From Adiantum capillus-veneris (Eukaryota; Streptophyta; Polypodiopsida; Polypodiales; Pteridaceae), in the NCBI GenBank assembly GCA_014529385.2, contig CM043944.1, positions 89,783,384 through 89,847,383 on the forward strand: a stretch of DNA of 64,000 bases. The letters run 5' to 3'. Shown piece after piece: positions 1 to 11,400 of the stretch (within the stretch, counting starts at the first letter, position 1; each line of letters starts with the position of its first letter). The translations under genes and the position numbers were made by a program. A model generated the notes under the pieces. The model ran no database searches. It was given only the letters and a program-made list of their open reading frames with translations, and was not told the DNA's origin.

Positions 1-1
1 G

Positions 2-934
2 TTGATTGCTGGCAAGCACTTGGAAGAAATTTCAGCTTTGAAGTCAAAGATGGCAAAATCGTTTGACATGAAAGACATGGGTGAGGCAAGTCATATACTT
101 GGTATGCGCATTGAGAGAGACAGATCAAAGAAGTTGATTTGGTTATCTCAAACAGAGTATATTGACAAGGTTTTGCAACGTTTCAATATGCAGAAGGGAA
201 AGGCATTGAGTGTTCCATTGCCACCATATGTGAAACTTAGCAAACAAGATTGTCTTGTGTCTGAGGAAGAACAAGCTGAAATGGATAAGATTCCATATGC
301 GTCTGCAGTGGGTAGTTTGATGTATGCAATGATTGCTACTCGCCCAGACATTGCATTTGCAGTGGGAGTAGTAAGTTGATACATGTCAAACCCAGGCAAG
401 AAACATTGGGAGGCAGTGAAAGGAATATTGAGATACCTGAAAGCTACAAAGAGTATGCGTATATGCTATGGGAGTCAGGAGCTAAGTGTAAAGGGTTTTA
501 CAGACTCAGATTATGCAGGTGACTTAGACAACCGAAGGTCTACGTCAGGGTATGTCTTTACATTGGCTGGTGGAGCAGTATCATGGCGTTCTAGATTACA
601 AGATTGCGTTACTCAGTCTACTACAGAGGCTGAATATGTTGCAGCATCAGAGGCATGCAAAGAATCAATTTGGCTTAATCGACTAGTAACAGATTTGGGA
701 ATCAAAGAAGAGATGCCTGTGTTATATTGTGATAGTCAAAGTGCTATACAATTGGCTCGCAATCCAGTTTATCACTCAAAGACAAAGCATGTGGATGTGA
801 AGTATCATTTCATCAGGGAAATGCTCGAGGATAAGCAACTTCAGCTTGTCAAAGTTCACACCACAGAAAATCCTGCTGATCTACTTACAAAAGGACTTCC
901 CTCAGAGAGCTTTGCGCATTTTCGCAGCAGTTAG
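2..934 (+). pseudogene. C1: Ty1/copia pol tail (end of RT plus RNase H), one nonsense codon
   Basis: The window opens just after the copia RT active site: the first residues read LIAGKHLEEI, which normally follow YVDDM. The RT thumb/connection follows (KVLQRFNMQ, VGSLMYAMIATRPDIAFAVG), then RNase H with its acidic residues visible in TDSDYAG, TTEAEYVA, YCDSQSA and NPADLLTK. RNase H would remove the RNA strand during reverse transcription in the virus-like particle. The frame is continuous from base 2 to the TAG at 932-934, except for a TGA at 377-379 between GVVS and YMSNPG. Related copies (C2, C3) have Arg there, so a CGA to TGA change is the simple explanation. The remainder of the element lies left of the window. 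Ty1/copia identity is certain; lineage is not assigned. Confidence 0.93.
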
Positions 935-1023
935 GTATAGGGTAGTACATCACTTCTCTACATCTCTTGTATATTAGCTTGTATAGTAGCTTCTCTCACA
1001 CTTAAAGTACCACATTGGACTTT

Positions 1024-1033
1024 AAGTGGGAGG
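1024..1033 (+). other. C1 polypurine tract
   Basis: The purine run AAGTGGGAGG sits directly before the LTR terminus TGTTGG. It is the usual plus-strand primer site of plant copia elements; C2 and C3 have AAGTGGGAG at the same place. Confidence 0.85.
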
Positions 1034-1034
1034 T

Positions 1035-1290
1035 TGTTGGGGCATAAAGCCCAATGTGGTCGCCCAGGTAAGTGGGCGGGCCGCCAGGTATGTACACATA
1101 TTCTTTTGTAAAAACCTAATAAGAACTCACTATGCTCTACACATTACAGTAGAGCGAGTTCACCATATCGTCGTGCTCTTCTTCTCGCAATCTCTCTCGC
1201 GTCGCACTTCCGCTTGTACTCCTTTACACTCGGCTACCTCTAGTTCCTCAACACTGACGCTGTGGAGGTGGCCCTTCCTCTGCACCTCAA
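1035..1290 (+). repeat. C1 3' LTR (right end uncertain)
   Basis: The LTR starts with TGTTGGGGC after the PPT. The 5' LTR is outside the window, so the right end cannot be fixed by comparison. A possible terminus is TCAACA at 1248-1253, which nearly mirrors TGTTGG. By about 1300 the sequence begins to read like the LINE to its right. The CT/CG-rich second half resembles the equivalent part of the C3 LTR. Confidence 0.6.
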
Positions 1291-1569
1291 AAAAACTGTA
1301 GGATCTTGTGGCTATACAAGCTCTAACTGAAATGAGAACCTCCAGTCGCGTGAAGCCCCATCCAGCAAGGAGCTGTTGGCTCTAAAGGGGTGTGCCACAA
1401 GTATAGCCTCTATAGTGTCCTGACATATGCTCTCTGCCCTCAAGCCACGCAACTAAATGTCCTGAACCTCCTCAAAGAGTGTTGTAAACTACAGCCAATC
1501 TCCAAAAGTGCAAGCTGGACTCTATGCCATGGAACCCCAAGAGACATGAGGTGCTCCCAACCATGTGAC

Positions 1570-4132
1570 CTCACTGTATGCTGACGAAAGGGTTCCAAAC
1601 AAGTGGCTGTCTCAATCGCTCCTCAATGCATGTGGGTTGGTGTCGCTCAAGGAGGCCACCTTGCAACTGCTCCCAAGACCGAAGTAGGCTCGTAGCAAAA
1701 TGATCCTCCCATCTCTTGCTCAGGTCTACTTTGTGTATCTTTGGAAAGACCCAACGAGTGGAGTGGGCCACCCATCTGTGGAACTTGAGCTCGAATCCAG
1801 TGTAGCAACAACCCCTTCCAGGGCTCCTTCCTTGAAAGAAGTCCTCTGACCACAAGCTTCCCAAGGAGGGCTCTACTTTTCCACTGTCTTCTGCCAATTG
1901 ATCGTTGCTCCTTATGCACAACCGAACACCTCTAGAGATTGCTCACACCTGCATATGTTGGCGTCCCGGCCCTCCAAAAGCAAGTCCAAGTCATCGACAA
2001 ACTCAACATCAAGAAGCTCCTCTCCCCGAATGGAAAGCTGCAATCCACGTAAACCAACCATTGGTGAAGTCAAAAATCTGCTCATCGCCTCAACATAGAA
2101 GAGAAAAGGAAGGGGACAAGAGGGCAGCTCTGTCAAACTAACAATGAGCATGAAACGTTCCCCTCTTTCCTCTGCCAACAACATCTGAGTGTGTACACGC
2201 CTGTAAAGAGCTAACACTCCTAATCCATGCATTTGGAAACCCCATCTGCTGACGCATAGTGCCCTCAAGGAAGCCCTGGTCAACCCTGTCGTAGGCCCTC
2301 TGAAAGTTGAGAAGGAGTATCACAAGATCCTCTCCTCAAAGACATGCAAGGGCAAATGTCTCCCAGAAGGTAAAAATGTTATCAAGGATGCTGCGTTCCT
2401 TAACAAAATCTGTTTATGTCTCATGTATAGTGCTCTCAAGTAGCGGGTGGATTCTCAAACTCGGAGCCTTTGCTAGGATTTTGTAGGTTGAGTTGAGAAT
2501 AGTGATGGGTCGCCACTATCGAATCTCGTCCAAGGAGCCACCCTCCTTGGGGATAAATAAGGTAGATCAATCCTTGGCTTATGCTGTCAGGCATCTCCTA
2601 GGGTTTACAAAATGTGCTTGTAAGCACTACAAATTTCACGACCGAGCATCTCACAGTACTCCAAGAAGAAATTGGGAGTCGAACCATCCTCCCCTAGGCA
2701 ACTACCCCTGGGAAGGGACCTAAGTGCCTTGTGTAGCCCCTCATGTTGGAGGAGGCGCTCAAGCCTCTGTCACATCTCCTTAGTGACTCAACAAGGCATC
2801 TGTGCCTACGCCTCCTCTTTGCATGCATGTCGACGCTTTGATTGTGGCTCGACTGAAAGTAGCTCAAGGTAGAAGTCAGTAGCAACTACGCGCATATCCT
2901 CGAGCTCTATAGCAACTGACCCATCGGGCATCCTCAGCTAACTAACACTGGTGTGCACATGACGAGGACCCACAATCTCAAAGAACTCACCAGTAACGAT
3001 GTCACGCGCCTGAGTCCATTATGATGTGTGACGATGAAAGGCAAACTCGTGGTGTTGCTTCTCGATGGTGATCAGCTCCCATCAACGTGCTGCATCTGCT
3101 CCTCCATCCAAGGTCTGCCTGGGTGGTGCTCTTGCATCCACTGCAGGGAGGCAATACCCCATTCAAGGCGCCTTTCCTCCTCCTTGGTCAAAGCCAAACG
3201 TGCTGCAAACTCTTGGATAAAAATTTGGCTAAGCTCTCTAAGGCCAGTGGCCGCTCTAGAAGAAGGGTCCCCCTGAGTGTCCAAACTCATAGTCCATAGT
3301 GCCACAACCTGCTCCCTAAGCTCAATATCCAACAAAATCCTCTCTGGGATGCGTAGCATAACATTGCCACTCCTCTGTCTACTTGACAAGAGTAAGAATC
3401 ACTTGCACATGATCGGAAAAGGTAGTCTGTGCCAATATGCATACTGAGCCGTCCATGTTACAAAGGTGGTCCCTCGCATAGAAACGATATATCCTAGATA
3501 GATTCACGCCTTCTACTCTACGGTCAGACCTAGAGAAAGAGGCTATCTGAGTGACATATAAAGCCTGCATGCTGCCATACATCTGAAATCCGCATAGTCA
3601 TACATAGGCGCTCCCAAGCAGCCAACTCAGCCTGTGAACAGTAGAATCGCTGCCTCCAATCCTATAGGAGGGTCCTCCAAATGTTGAAGTCCCCTCCTAA
3701 TGCACCACTGCTCTGCGTAAGGCAAGGACTCCACAATATGTGACCAAAACTTAGTCCGTTCACTCGGGCACATAAATGTTCAAGAACCCCACAAGGCTAC
3801 CTTGAACCTGCATGGTGACCCATTGGGCCCTGCCCGGCACAATGATGCCTCTACCCACAATGGCCTGCTACTATGAGTCCGCAATAGTCATACATTCACC
3901 TCCTTGAATGCCTCCATGCCCAAAAAGGAAGCTGAACAAAATGTCTCATATATACCTTGCGGAATCTGTCCACAACGCCAAATGTGGCTCTCACATAAAT
4001 GATGCTCTTGTAGCATAAGCATAGCAATAGGACCACCCACAAGGTATCTCTGGAGCTCCCGTCTCAAGTGACCCCGTGACGCACAAATTGTGGACCTCTA
4101 AGGCCCTGGATATTCCATGAAACAATCCTCAT
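1570..4132 (-). pseudogene. LA: L1-like LINE ORF2 (endonuclease and reverse transcriptase), degraded
   Basis: Read on the minus strand, ORF2 starts at 4132 with MRIVSWNIQGLRGP, the start of an APE-type endonuclease (catalytic Asn in WNIQGL). A second endonuclease motif, GGDFNIW, lies near 3690. The RT follows, with LNFQRAYDRVDQGFLEG (2323-2250) and PLPFLFYVEAM; the active-site block has decayed to FVDDLDL near 1990 where LINEs have F-ADD. Several stops and frameshifts break it; the best open piece is 1912-2283. Such a protein would nick target DNA and prime reverse transcription from the nick. The 3' end runs towards 1300, where C1 begins, so C1 may have inserted into or next to it. Family is certain; the clade is inferred. 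Confidence 0.85.
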
Positions 4133-4439
4133 GGGGTCAATGAGAGAAGACCGATGCTACTACAGCAACCAGGCGAGCAATTTTTGAGGCTAGTCTGCAT
4201 CCGAATGCCCTCAAGATAAGCGAGTCTGCATCTCATGTCTCACCCATGCCTAGGGTGCCAGTGTAGTCCTCCAAGCCACATCCTCTAGCCAAGAGTCTTC
4301 ATGCCTTCATAAAAATATTATTTCGACACTTGTACCCGGCCGGTTTACAGCATCAGATCAGATGCAGACTAGCCTCAAAGATCAAAAGATCTTCCTCCTC
4401 CTCTACCACATTTATAGTCAGGTCAAGCCGTGGTGCCAT

Positions 4440-5274
4440 TGTCTAAAGTAAGCTCGAGCCGCCCTAATGCCGAGCGGGCTCATCGAGATCACTTTGGCTG
4501 TCATCTTTGGAGACTCTTAACTCTATCTGGTAGTAGCCTCTCCCAAGAATCTGCACATTAGTGATCTTGCCCACATTGGTGAGGAGTCGGGCCTCTAGGA
4601 TTAAAGCCAATACACCAGTGAGAAGGGTGTATTTCTAATTAGCCATTGACCCCTTGACTAACTATCTGCAAAGCAACATTAGGATCATCACAAAACAACA
4701 GTCGGCAAGTATTGCACATGAGAGACTTTAATATCCCTGTTTTCCCATGTGTGAGAGATCCTTCAGATCTGTCATCATGTTCTTCTTCTTGGTTTACCCT
4801 TTCATGATTAAAGTAGTTAGGATTGGGATGGGGGATACCTTCATCCTGCTCAAAGCCTTGATCAGACACATTTTCTCCTATTGGATTCTTAAGCATGGGG
4901 CTATCAGGGTTAGCATGCAGGTCGTTATGTCCTTCAATGTCGCCGACCCCATCAAGCATTTTATAATGTGCTTGAAACAGAGTACCTGGGTCATTTAAGG
5001 GACCAGAGGCATGGTAGGTATTCGAGGATTTTTGTTCAATGTGCTGGGACCCCTGTGCACCCTTAGAGGGGGCATCCCAGCCATGGCCACGTACGTCTTC
5101 TGCTGGAGGAATGTGTGAGCACCTCTTGAGATGGGGTCTCCATGAACAGCTGAAGGGCAAGAGGCAGATGGGGCTGCAACAGAAATAGCTGGAATGGATT
5201 GGAATAGAGGGTAGAGGCGGCAATACTTCGAGCTGGCCCTCGTGGGTAATGTTGCCGTGCAGGCACCATTCCAT
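4440..5274 (-). pseudogene. LA: probable LINE ORF1 remnant upstream of ORF2
   Basis: An open frame of 211 codons (5274-4639) lies just upstream of LA ORF2 on the same strand. Downstream of its stop, another frame reads LLTNVGKITNVQILGRGYYQ near 4590-4520, which resembles the nucleic-acid-binding region (DUF4283-like) of plant LINE ORF1 proteins. The order ORF1 then ORF2, about 300 bp apart, fits. The first 200 residues are low-information (rich in Pro, Ser and acidic residues) and I do not recognise a domain in them. The protein is broken and cannot be functional as it stands. An unrelated chance ORF is possible for the 5' half. Confidence 0.5.
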
Positions 5275-5350
5275 CGCGCAGGGGGATCGAGAGGGAGGTT
5301 ACTGCGATTGATGAAGAGGGCGTGGGGGACTGGAAGGTTGAATGCCACGT

Positions 5351-5830
5351 ACGTTTCAGTCTTGCCTTACAGACTGCAGAAGATGCTGAGCGTAAAGATG
5401 GTAATTATGCCGACCTGTTAACAAATGATCGAAGGAAATATTTTTGCAAAGACACAGAGAAAAATATGCGCTAGTAGCACAGAATAGGGCTCTAACTGGC
5501 TCTCATTTTGTTATGCAGGCTTTGGGAACATATTTAAATGTAGAAGTTATGGCGGACACTTTTGGAAGCATACTTGGTATATAGAGCTCTTGTCTGATGT
5601 GAAGTAATGCCATATCTGCTTCAAATTTTGATGTGGACAGCAAAGCAAATACATGAAATATCAGCATGGTGTTGAAGAGTCAAGACTCTCTATCATTCTC
5701 TCTCTCTCTCTACATCCACCCCCCCCCCTACTTATCGCATATACAGTTCCAGTTACCTGCTTAGCTCACATTAGCAGTTAGGATTTTTATAGTATCCTTT
5801 TTTTCGATACCTTTTATTTTTTACAGACAT
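5351..5830. other. Non-coding spacer
   Basis: No coding frame or element ends recognised. It contains a short (CT)n and a run of C near 5690-5730, followed by AT-rich sequence leading into the dispersed repeat. Confidence 0.5.
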
Positions 5831-5916
5831 TGTATCAGATCTCCCATGTTGTAACTTTTTGGTCTCGGAGGTCATTTTGGCCTTTTGAAGACATTAATAT
5901 AACATTGCATTTCATT

Positions 5917-5921
<5 letters not shown>

Positions 5922-5983
<62 letters not shown>
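5922..5983 (+). repeat. Compound microsatellite (CT)n followed by 37 C
   Basis: About 25 bp of CT repeats run into an uninterrupted run of 37 cytosines (5947-5983). Homopolymers this long are error-prone in sequencing, so the exact count is uncertain. Confidence 0.85.
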
Positions 5984-5984
<1 letters not shown>

Positions 5985-6097
5985 AATTGTTTTAGGATGT
6001 AGGATATTACCATTTATGCTTTATTTCATATTGTTGTATCACATTTGATACGGTTATAAATAGGTCATTTTGGCCTTTCGAAGATGTTAATATAACA

Positions 6098-6163
<66 letters not shown>

Positions 6164-6276
6164 AATTGTTTTAGGATGTAGGATATTACCATTTATGCTT
6201 TATTTCATATTGTTGTATCACATTTGATACGGTTATAAATAGGTCATTTTGGCCTTTCGAATATGTTAATATAACA

Positions 6277-6281
<5 letters not shown>

Positions 6282-6338
<57 letters not shown>

Positions 6339-6348
6339 GGATCAAGCG

Positions 6349-6391
<43 letters not shown>

Positions 6392-6488
6392 TTCATGTAA
6401 TGTTATATTAATGTCTTCAAAAGGCCAAAATGACCTCTGATACCAAAAAGTTACAACATGGGAGATCTGATTCAATGTTAATATAACA

Positions 6489-6541
<53 letters not shown>

Positions 6542-6553
6542 CTTGATCCCCTC

Positions 6554-6595
<42 letters not shown>
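6282..6595. repeat. Two (CT)n-17 bp-(AG)n hairpin units in inverted order
   Basis: CT tract (6282-6332), 17-bp spacer (6333-6349), AG tract (to 6388); then CT tract (6494-6538), spacer (6539-6555), AG tract (6558-6594). The two spacers, CTGAGGGGATCAAGCGG and its reverse complement, match perfectly. Each unit can fold on itself through CT/AG pairing, and the two units can also pair with each other. Confidence 0.85.
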
Positions 6596-6596
<1 letters not shown>

Positions 6597-6619
6597 CCAT
6601 AGACAAATCCCTAACTCCT

Positions 6620-7115
6620 TCAACCTAGTTGCCATACTGTCGAAGGAGCAGCCACCACAACAAATTTCAGAGTCCACTCGCAAGGAAGGTAGATTTATTG
6701 ATTGAGCCCTTGAGCTTTGGAGATCCAAACTCCCAGGACTACGAGAAGCATCATGACATCGACGGAGACTACAACAGAAGATCAAGACTACTCTACTACA
6801 TAACAGTGGACGCCTAGTCAAAGTACTTACCATGGAGGACATTGAGGAGATTTGATAGCTATTGATGCTAGACATTGTGGGAGTGATGACGATGACAATG
6901 TTGTGTATACGTTCTTTACACTCCTAATCCCTCATGAGATTGTATCTTGTTCTTTGCTAGAGATCTCCTAGTCACCCCCCTTTATTTTAGTGGTTTTAGT
7001 TCTTTTTTTCAATACATTTTATCAGATTCTTCAGAAATGTAACTTTCTCGGGTCTCATAGGTCATTTTGGCCTTCTGAAGATGTTTAATATAACATTTCA
7101 TTTCATCCATCTCTC
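6620..7115 (+). repeat. Dispersed repeat, copy 1 (gag-like head, R1 tail)
   Basis: This shares its order and scattered similarity with 33850-34362: a part around 6695-6780 (GAGCTTTGGAG, GACATCGACGGAG) matches 34030-34090 (GAGCTTGGGAG, GACATGGACGGAG). Both copies end in the R1 core (GTCTCATAGGTCATTTTGG at 7055 and 34312). It is probably a degraded retroelement or non-autonomous derivative; no complete domain is visible. Confidence 0.5.
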
Positions 7116-7189
7116 TCTCTCTCTCTCTCTAAGGTACCCAAACATTGTAACAGATTCACCACTTTTGTATCAGTTTGGTCTCATAGGTC

Positions 7190-7985
7190 ATTCTCTCTAT
7201 ATGGCCTCGGACCTGCAATTATTTTCAGATCCACTAGAGGCATGCCCATCAATGCGGAGATGGTAAAGAAGGGTATTAATAGGATGAAGATTGGGGGACG
7301 ATTTGATAGTTTTCTATGACGTTAAAACACTTTTCTTCTTCTTCTTCTTCTCACTCTCTCTCATTCTCATATGAGCTCTATCGGCACTCCCAAACACCAG
7401 TTATTACATCTACAAACATATGGAGTGAGTATGCTACTTCTCTCTACATGGCGGACCAGCAATTATTGTCAGATCCACCAGAGGCATGCCCATTAGTGCG
7501 GAGATGGTAAAGAAGGGTATTAATAGGATGAAGACTGGGAGAGGATATGATGATTGGCTTGGTAGTTGAGCATTTTATACATGCCAAGTAGAAGATAGTT
7601 TTCTATGATGTTAAAACAATCTTCTTTTTCTTCTTCTCACTCTCTCTCATTCTTATATGAGCTCTATCGGCACTTCCAAACACCAACTATTACGTCTACA
7701 AACATATGGAGTGAGTATGCTACTTCTCTCTACATGGCCCCAGACTAGCAATTATTGTCAGATCCACCAGAGGCATGCCCATCCGTGCGGAGATGGTAAA
7801 GAAGGTGATGAATACTAGGAGAGGATATGATAATGGCTTGGTAGTTGAGCATTTTATACATGCGAAGTATCTTTTGGCTGATCTTTTTGCATTAATGTTT
7901 AATAGAGCTATGTGTGAGGGTTTCCTTGATACTTTGAGCATGTCTATGATTGTACCTCTTTTCAAAATTGAGGACCGATTGTTTC
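7190..7985 (+). pseudogene. LB: tandem LINE RT fragments
   Basis: Around 7770-7975 one frame reads GLVVEHFIHAKYLLADLF and FNRAMCEGF, then MIVPLFK. These are the early RT segments of plant LINEs, before the first catalytic block. The block starting GAGGCATGCCCAT occurs three times (7236, about 7480, 7769). Copies two and three also share a lead-in with a 286-bp period (TGGAGTGAGTATG at 7421 and 7707), separated by TTC/CT-rich sequence. The fragment stops at about 7985, where gypsy integrase sequence begins. It is non-functional: no catalytic RT block is present. Confidence 0.7.
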
Positions 7986-9022
7986 AGTCGACAGGCTTAG
8001 TAAGAAACACACTCTATGCCAGTCAAAAAGACTATTAAGGCACATCAAATGACAACCCTCTTTAGATCTCAAGTTTTCAAGTATCGTGGTTTGTCAACAT
8101 CCATAGTATCATACAAAGATCTTAGAATGACCAATAATTTCTAGAAGGGTCCCTTTGAGAATCTAGGAAGTAGAAAAATTTCTCGTTTGGCCTATCATCC
8201 ACAAACGGATGACCAAAGTGAAATATCTAATCTAACGATTCTTGAATCTACTAAAATCCTATGTCATGGAAGTAGATCAACGTTCCTAATGAGAGAAGTG
8301 CCTACCTCTTATAGAGTATGCGTACAATGACATTGTACATACTTCTATGGGGAAAGCACCTTTCGAGGTTAAAGAGGGAAGATCCAAAAGTCCCTTACTA
8401 CTTAAAGTATATGGGAAAATCTTCGCTGCTGCTGATGAATATAACCGAGACTCATAAGAATCTTTTCCAAAGATTAAAGAGGTTATATCCATCTCAAAGC
8501 AAAGGCAAAAAGGGCTGCTGCTAATAAGCACAGAAGAGTCTTAGCCTTTAAGGAAAATGATTGGGTCTTGCTATAGTTTCTCAAGGCGCATCTAAGGCAT
8601 ACTACGGGCAAGAATCCTACGAGCCACCAAGAGTATTATGTTAAACTAGCAAAAAGATACTATGGTCCTTTCTTTTAAAATTCTTAAGCCAATCAATGAG
8701 ATGGCTTATTAGTTAAAGTTTCCCAGCCATCGGCTCATTCACAATGCTAACCATGTGAGCCTACTCAAGCCTTACAAAGGAGATCCATCAAAAGAACCAA
8801 TATAATAAAGGACCCCGTCAGAGATTAAAGATCAAGAAGAGGTGTTGCAGTCCGAATCGATTCTTCGACACGAAGACAAGGTACTAAAAAACAGTAACAT
8901 TATTCTATGATATCTTGTTAAGTTTAAGAATTATCTTTTTAAAGATGCTAGATGGATGCAAGGAACCTAGCTTAAGGATAGTATGAACCTTGTCAATGCT
9001 TACAATGTTACACTAGAGTAAG
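7986..9022 (+). pseudogene. G1: Ty3/gypsy integrase and chromodomain tail, degraded
   Basis: This begins inside the integrase core at the codon run for VDRLSK and continues through AYHPQTDDQSE, the DNA-binding end ([23 protein letters not shown]) and a C-terminal chromodomain-like segment (about 8830-9020, ending NLVNAYN). Many stops and frameshifts occur. It is colinear with G3 positions 48249-49524. Integrase would join cDNA to the genome, and the chromodomain is thought to guide target choice in chromoviruses. Everything 5' of the first catalytic Asp is missing and replaced by LINE sequence. Confidence 0.85.
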
Positions 9023-9380
9023 CAAATGAAAATGCATTTTAAATGAACAAAGTTTTTGTTTTATAAGACTCATTCTGTTTCTTTTATTATGTACAAAATT
9101 TAAGAAGTATGCATGCTTAGGATCATGTTTGTGGTGGTGATGTCTTCCAAACACAAAGTAGAACTTGTCACTCTACTTTGGAAGTATGATATGGACTAAA
9201 GAGCAGACATGCTTACGGCAACTAAGTCTCCCGAGCACCGAATAGATTAGTCATCCATTCTGGAATGATGTCGTAGGGTAAAAAAGGATCCTCTACCCAC
9301 TAAGAAACATGGACTAATGACTAGGCTTTATCTTCTCTACCTCATAGTCGAGGACGACTATGATTTCAAAAGAGAGGTAA
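9023..9380 (+). other. G1 3' untranslated region with polypurine tract
   Basis: Non-coding. It includes the conserved pre-PPT block (CATAGTCGAGGACGACTATG near 9341-9362, itself a short inverted repeat) also found in G2 and G3. The PPT AAAAGAGAGG ends just before the LTR start at 9381. Confidence 0.75.
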
Positions 9381-10787
9381 TGTTATAAAATATAATATTT
9401 AACTTTATCGAATGGTTTTCTCATATTAAACTGATCATTTAATATGAAAAGATAAAAGGGGAACAAGAGTTAGGATATAGGTATGTGCTTCTAAACATAT
9501 CTCAACAGGGGACCAAAAGGAGAAATGGTTGTATCTCAATAGGGGTCCAAAAGGAGATGCTCTACCAAGGAGCAATGTGCAATAAATGCTTTTAGATTTA
9601 CCTTAGCAAAGGACCAAGAGGAGAGATGTTTATATCTCAATAGGGGTCCAAAAAGAGGTAATCTATCAAAGAGCAACGTGCATCTAATGGAGCTTAAAAG
9701 ACCTTACGGTTAGCTTCATTAAAGACCTCCAAAAGTTAGTGTTAAAAGTCTTTTGATCTTAAGCAAGCTATGGCTAACCTTGAGGTGGGAATCTTACCTA
9801 AGCATGAGATGCTAAGATGCTTAAAGTGGTTGTGGGAACCTTCCCTAAAGCTTGAGGTGATTTGTATGCTTAAATTACTAAAGTTCTTGAAGTGTCCAAT
9901 TCAAAGATAAACTCTCAAGAGGCATAAAATGTTTCCATGCTTAATTGACTAAGTGCTTGAAGTATTCGATTCAAACCAAATGATTTAATAAGTATAAAAG
10001 ACACATGTTCAAATGATCCTCCATATGTGGCCCTCATGATGTGATTGAATTCTATTGGATAGGTTTTAAAGGGGGGAAATGAGAATTTAGATGCATAAAA
10101 ATAAATACTTAAGTTCTTTCTCTCAAAAAGAAAAAAAGAGGATACATATCTCAAATGATATAATTAAATATTACTAGAGAGAGAGAGAAAGAGAGAGAGA
10201 GAGGTGTGGACCAAGCATGAGAGGGGGGTTTACTCTCCCACACACACACACACACATTCTCTTATGGTGTGGAGTGCAAAGTGCAAGAGCTCCCTCTCCT
10301 TCTCCAAGCTTGTTGAGAAGTGGAAATCCTACCCCAACACTCTTGGCTATGGAATGCAAATCCAACCAAGAGCCATGTTTCAATGCTTAATCTTGTCATC
10401 TTCTTCATCTTCATTACTATGCTATATTACTATACTATTAGGTTATGCTAAGCAAGAAGAGTGATGATAAATGAGGAACTATTTCTTTCTCCTATGGATG
10501 ATTCTTCTTCCTCTTCCCTAACCTTCTTCCCCGCTAGCTCTCTCCACCTTCGAAGGTGTTTGAGGCGCTTTGGGACTGAGGCTTGGGATAGTTAATGCTT
10601 TTTGTAAAGTTTATGTTATGCTCGTGATGCATGAAGCTGTCCATCTTCATAGCATCACCAAGGTCACAATGAACACGAAGATTGTATTGTACCAAGTCTC
10701 TCTTGATGGGAGAATCTATAATAGAAACGTCTTTTGGAGGGGGGACCGGCTCCAAGTAAATCCGGTCCTCAACTATTGTTATGTCTC

Positions 10788-10840
<53 letters not shown>

Positions 10841-10962
10841 CAAAAGTATTGTTCATGCCAAGTTAATTAAGTACTATGTTCATTTCACTTCAAAGTAAAA
10901 AATGCTTACTCTAATTCTCTTAATTCCACTATTGTCAAAGTTCATAGGCCATTCCCATTACA
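9381..10962 (+). repeat. G1 3' LTR (1582 bp)
   Basis: It begins TGTTATAAAA after the PPT and ends CATTACA at 10956-10962. Contents match the other LTRs of this family: a U3 with leader-like repeats, then the conserved block at 10544-10790 with the GGACCGG/CCGGTCC hairpin (10743-10768). A CT tract of about 47 bp follows at 10793-10839. The partner 5' LTR is missing, so no target duplication can be checked. Confidence 0.85.
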
Positions 10963-10992
10963 TAGTACATGGAGTAAAAATTTTCTCCTCTT

Positions 10993-11023
<31 letters not shown>

Positions 11024-11249
11024 TACATGTGTGTGTGTGTGTGTGCATACATGCATGTGTGTATATGCATATACAGATACACAAGTTGGTTATGTATGAA
11101 GCTACGATGTGACAAATACAAGGCACCAAACTTCCAACTGAAGCATGTAAAAAGAAAAAGCACATTGACACGTATTTATCTTATGTCTTGCCCTATGGTA
11201 TGTAAATGCAAAAATCAGTTGTGGCCACAAGTCCATGTGTGTGCATGCG

Positions 11250-11299
<50 letters not shown>

Positions 11300-11400
11300 A
11301 ATCTTTAACATCAGAGGAGTAACCCTTAGCAAAGAGTCTTTTTTTGGGTCATAATCACAATAGGGATTGGAGATGTTTAAAGAAGAATGTTCGAGCACAA
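10963..11400. other. Spacer with compound microsatellites
   Basis: It holds (CT)n(CA)n followed by (TG)n at 10990-11066, which could form a cruciform, and (GT)n(AG)n at 11249-11295. No gene is seen. Confidence 0.7.

Larger units (their letters stand above)
5831..6600. repeat. Dispersed repeat R1 in tandem and inverted copies, separated by (CT)n/(AG)n tracts
   Basis: The R1 core (GGTCATTTTGGCCTTT, then AATATAACATTGCAT, then a CT tract) occurs at 5871-5915, 6062-6101 and 6241-6281 on the plus strand. An inverted copy is at 6389-6474. The second and third copies form a tandem duplication with a period of about 179 bp (5984-6101 versus 6163-6281). The inverted copy matches 5831-5915 almost base for base. 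Other copies are at 7040-7115 and 34310-34362. Each copy ends in a microsatellite. Its origin (SINE, LINE tail or LTR end) is not clear. Confidence 0.75.
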
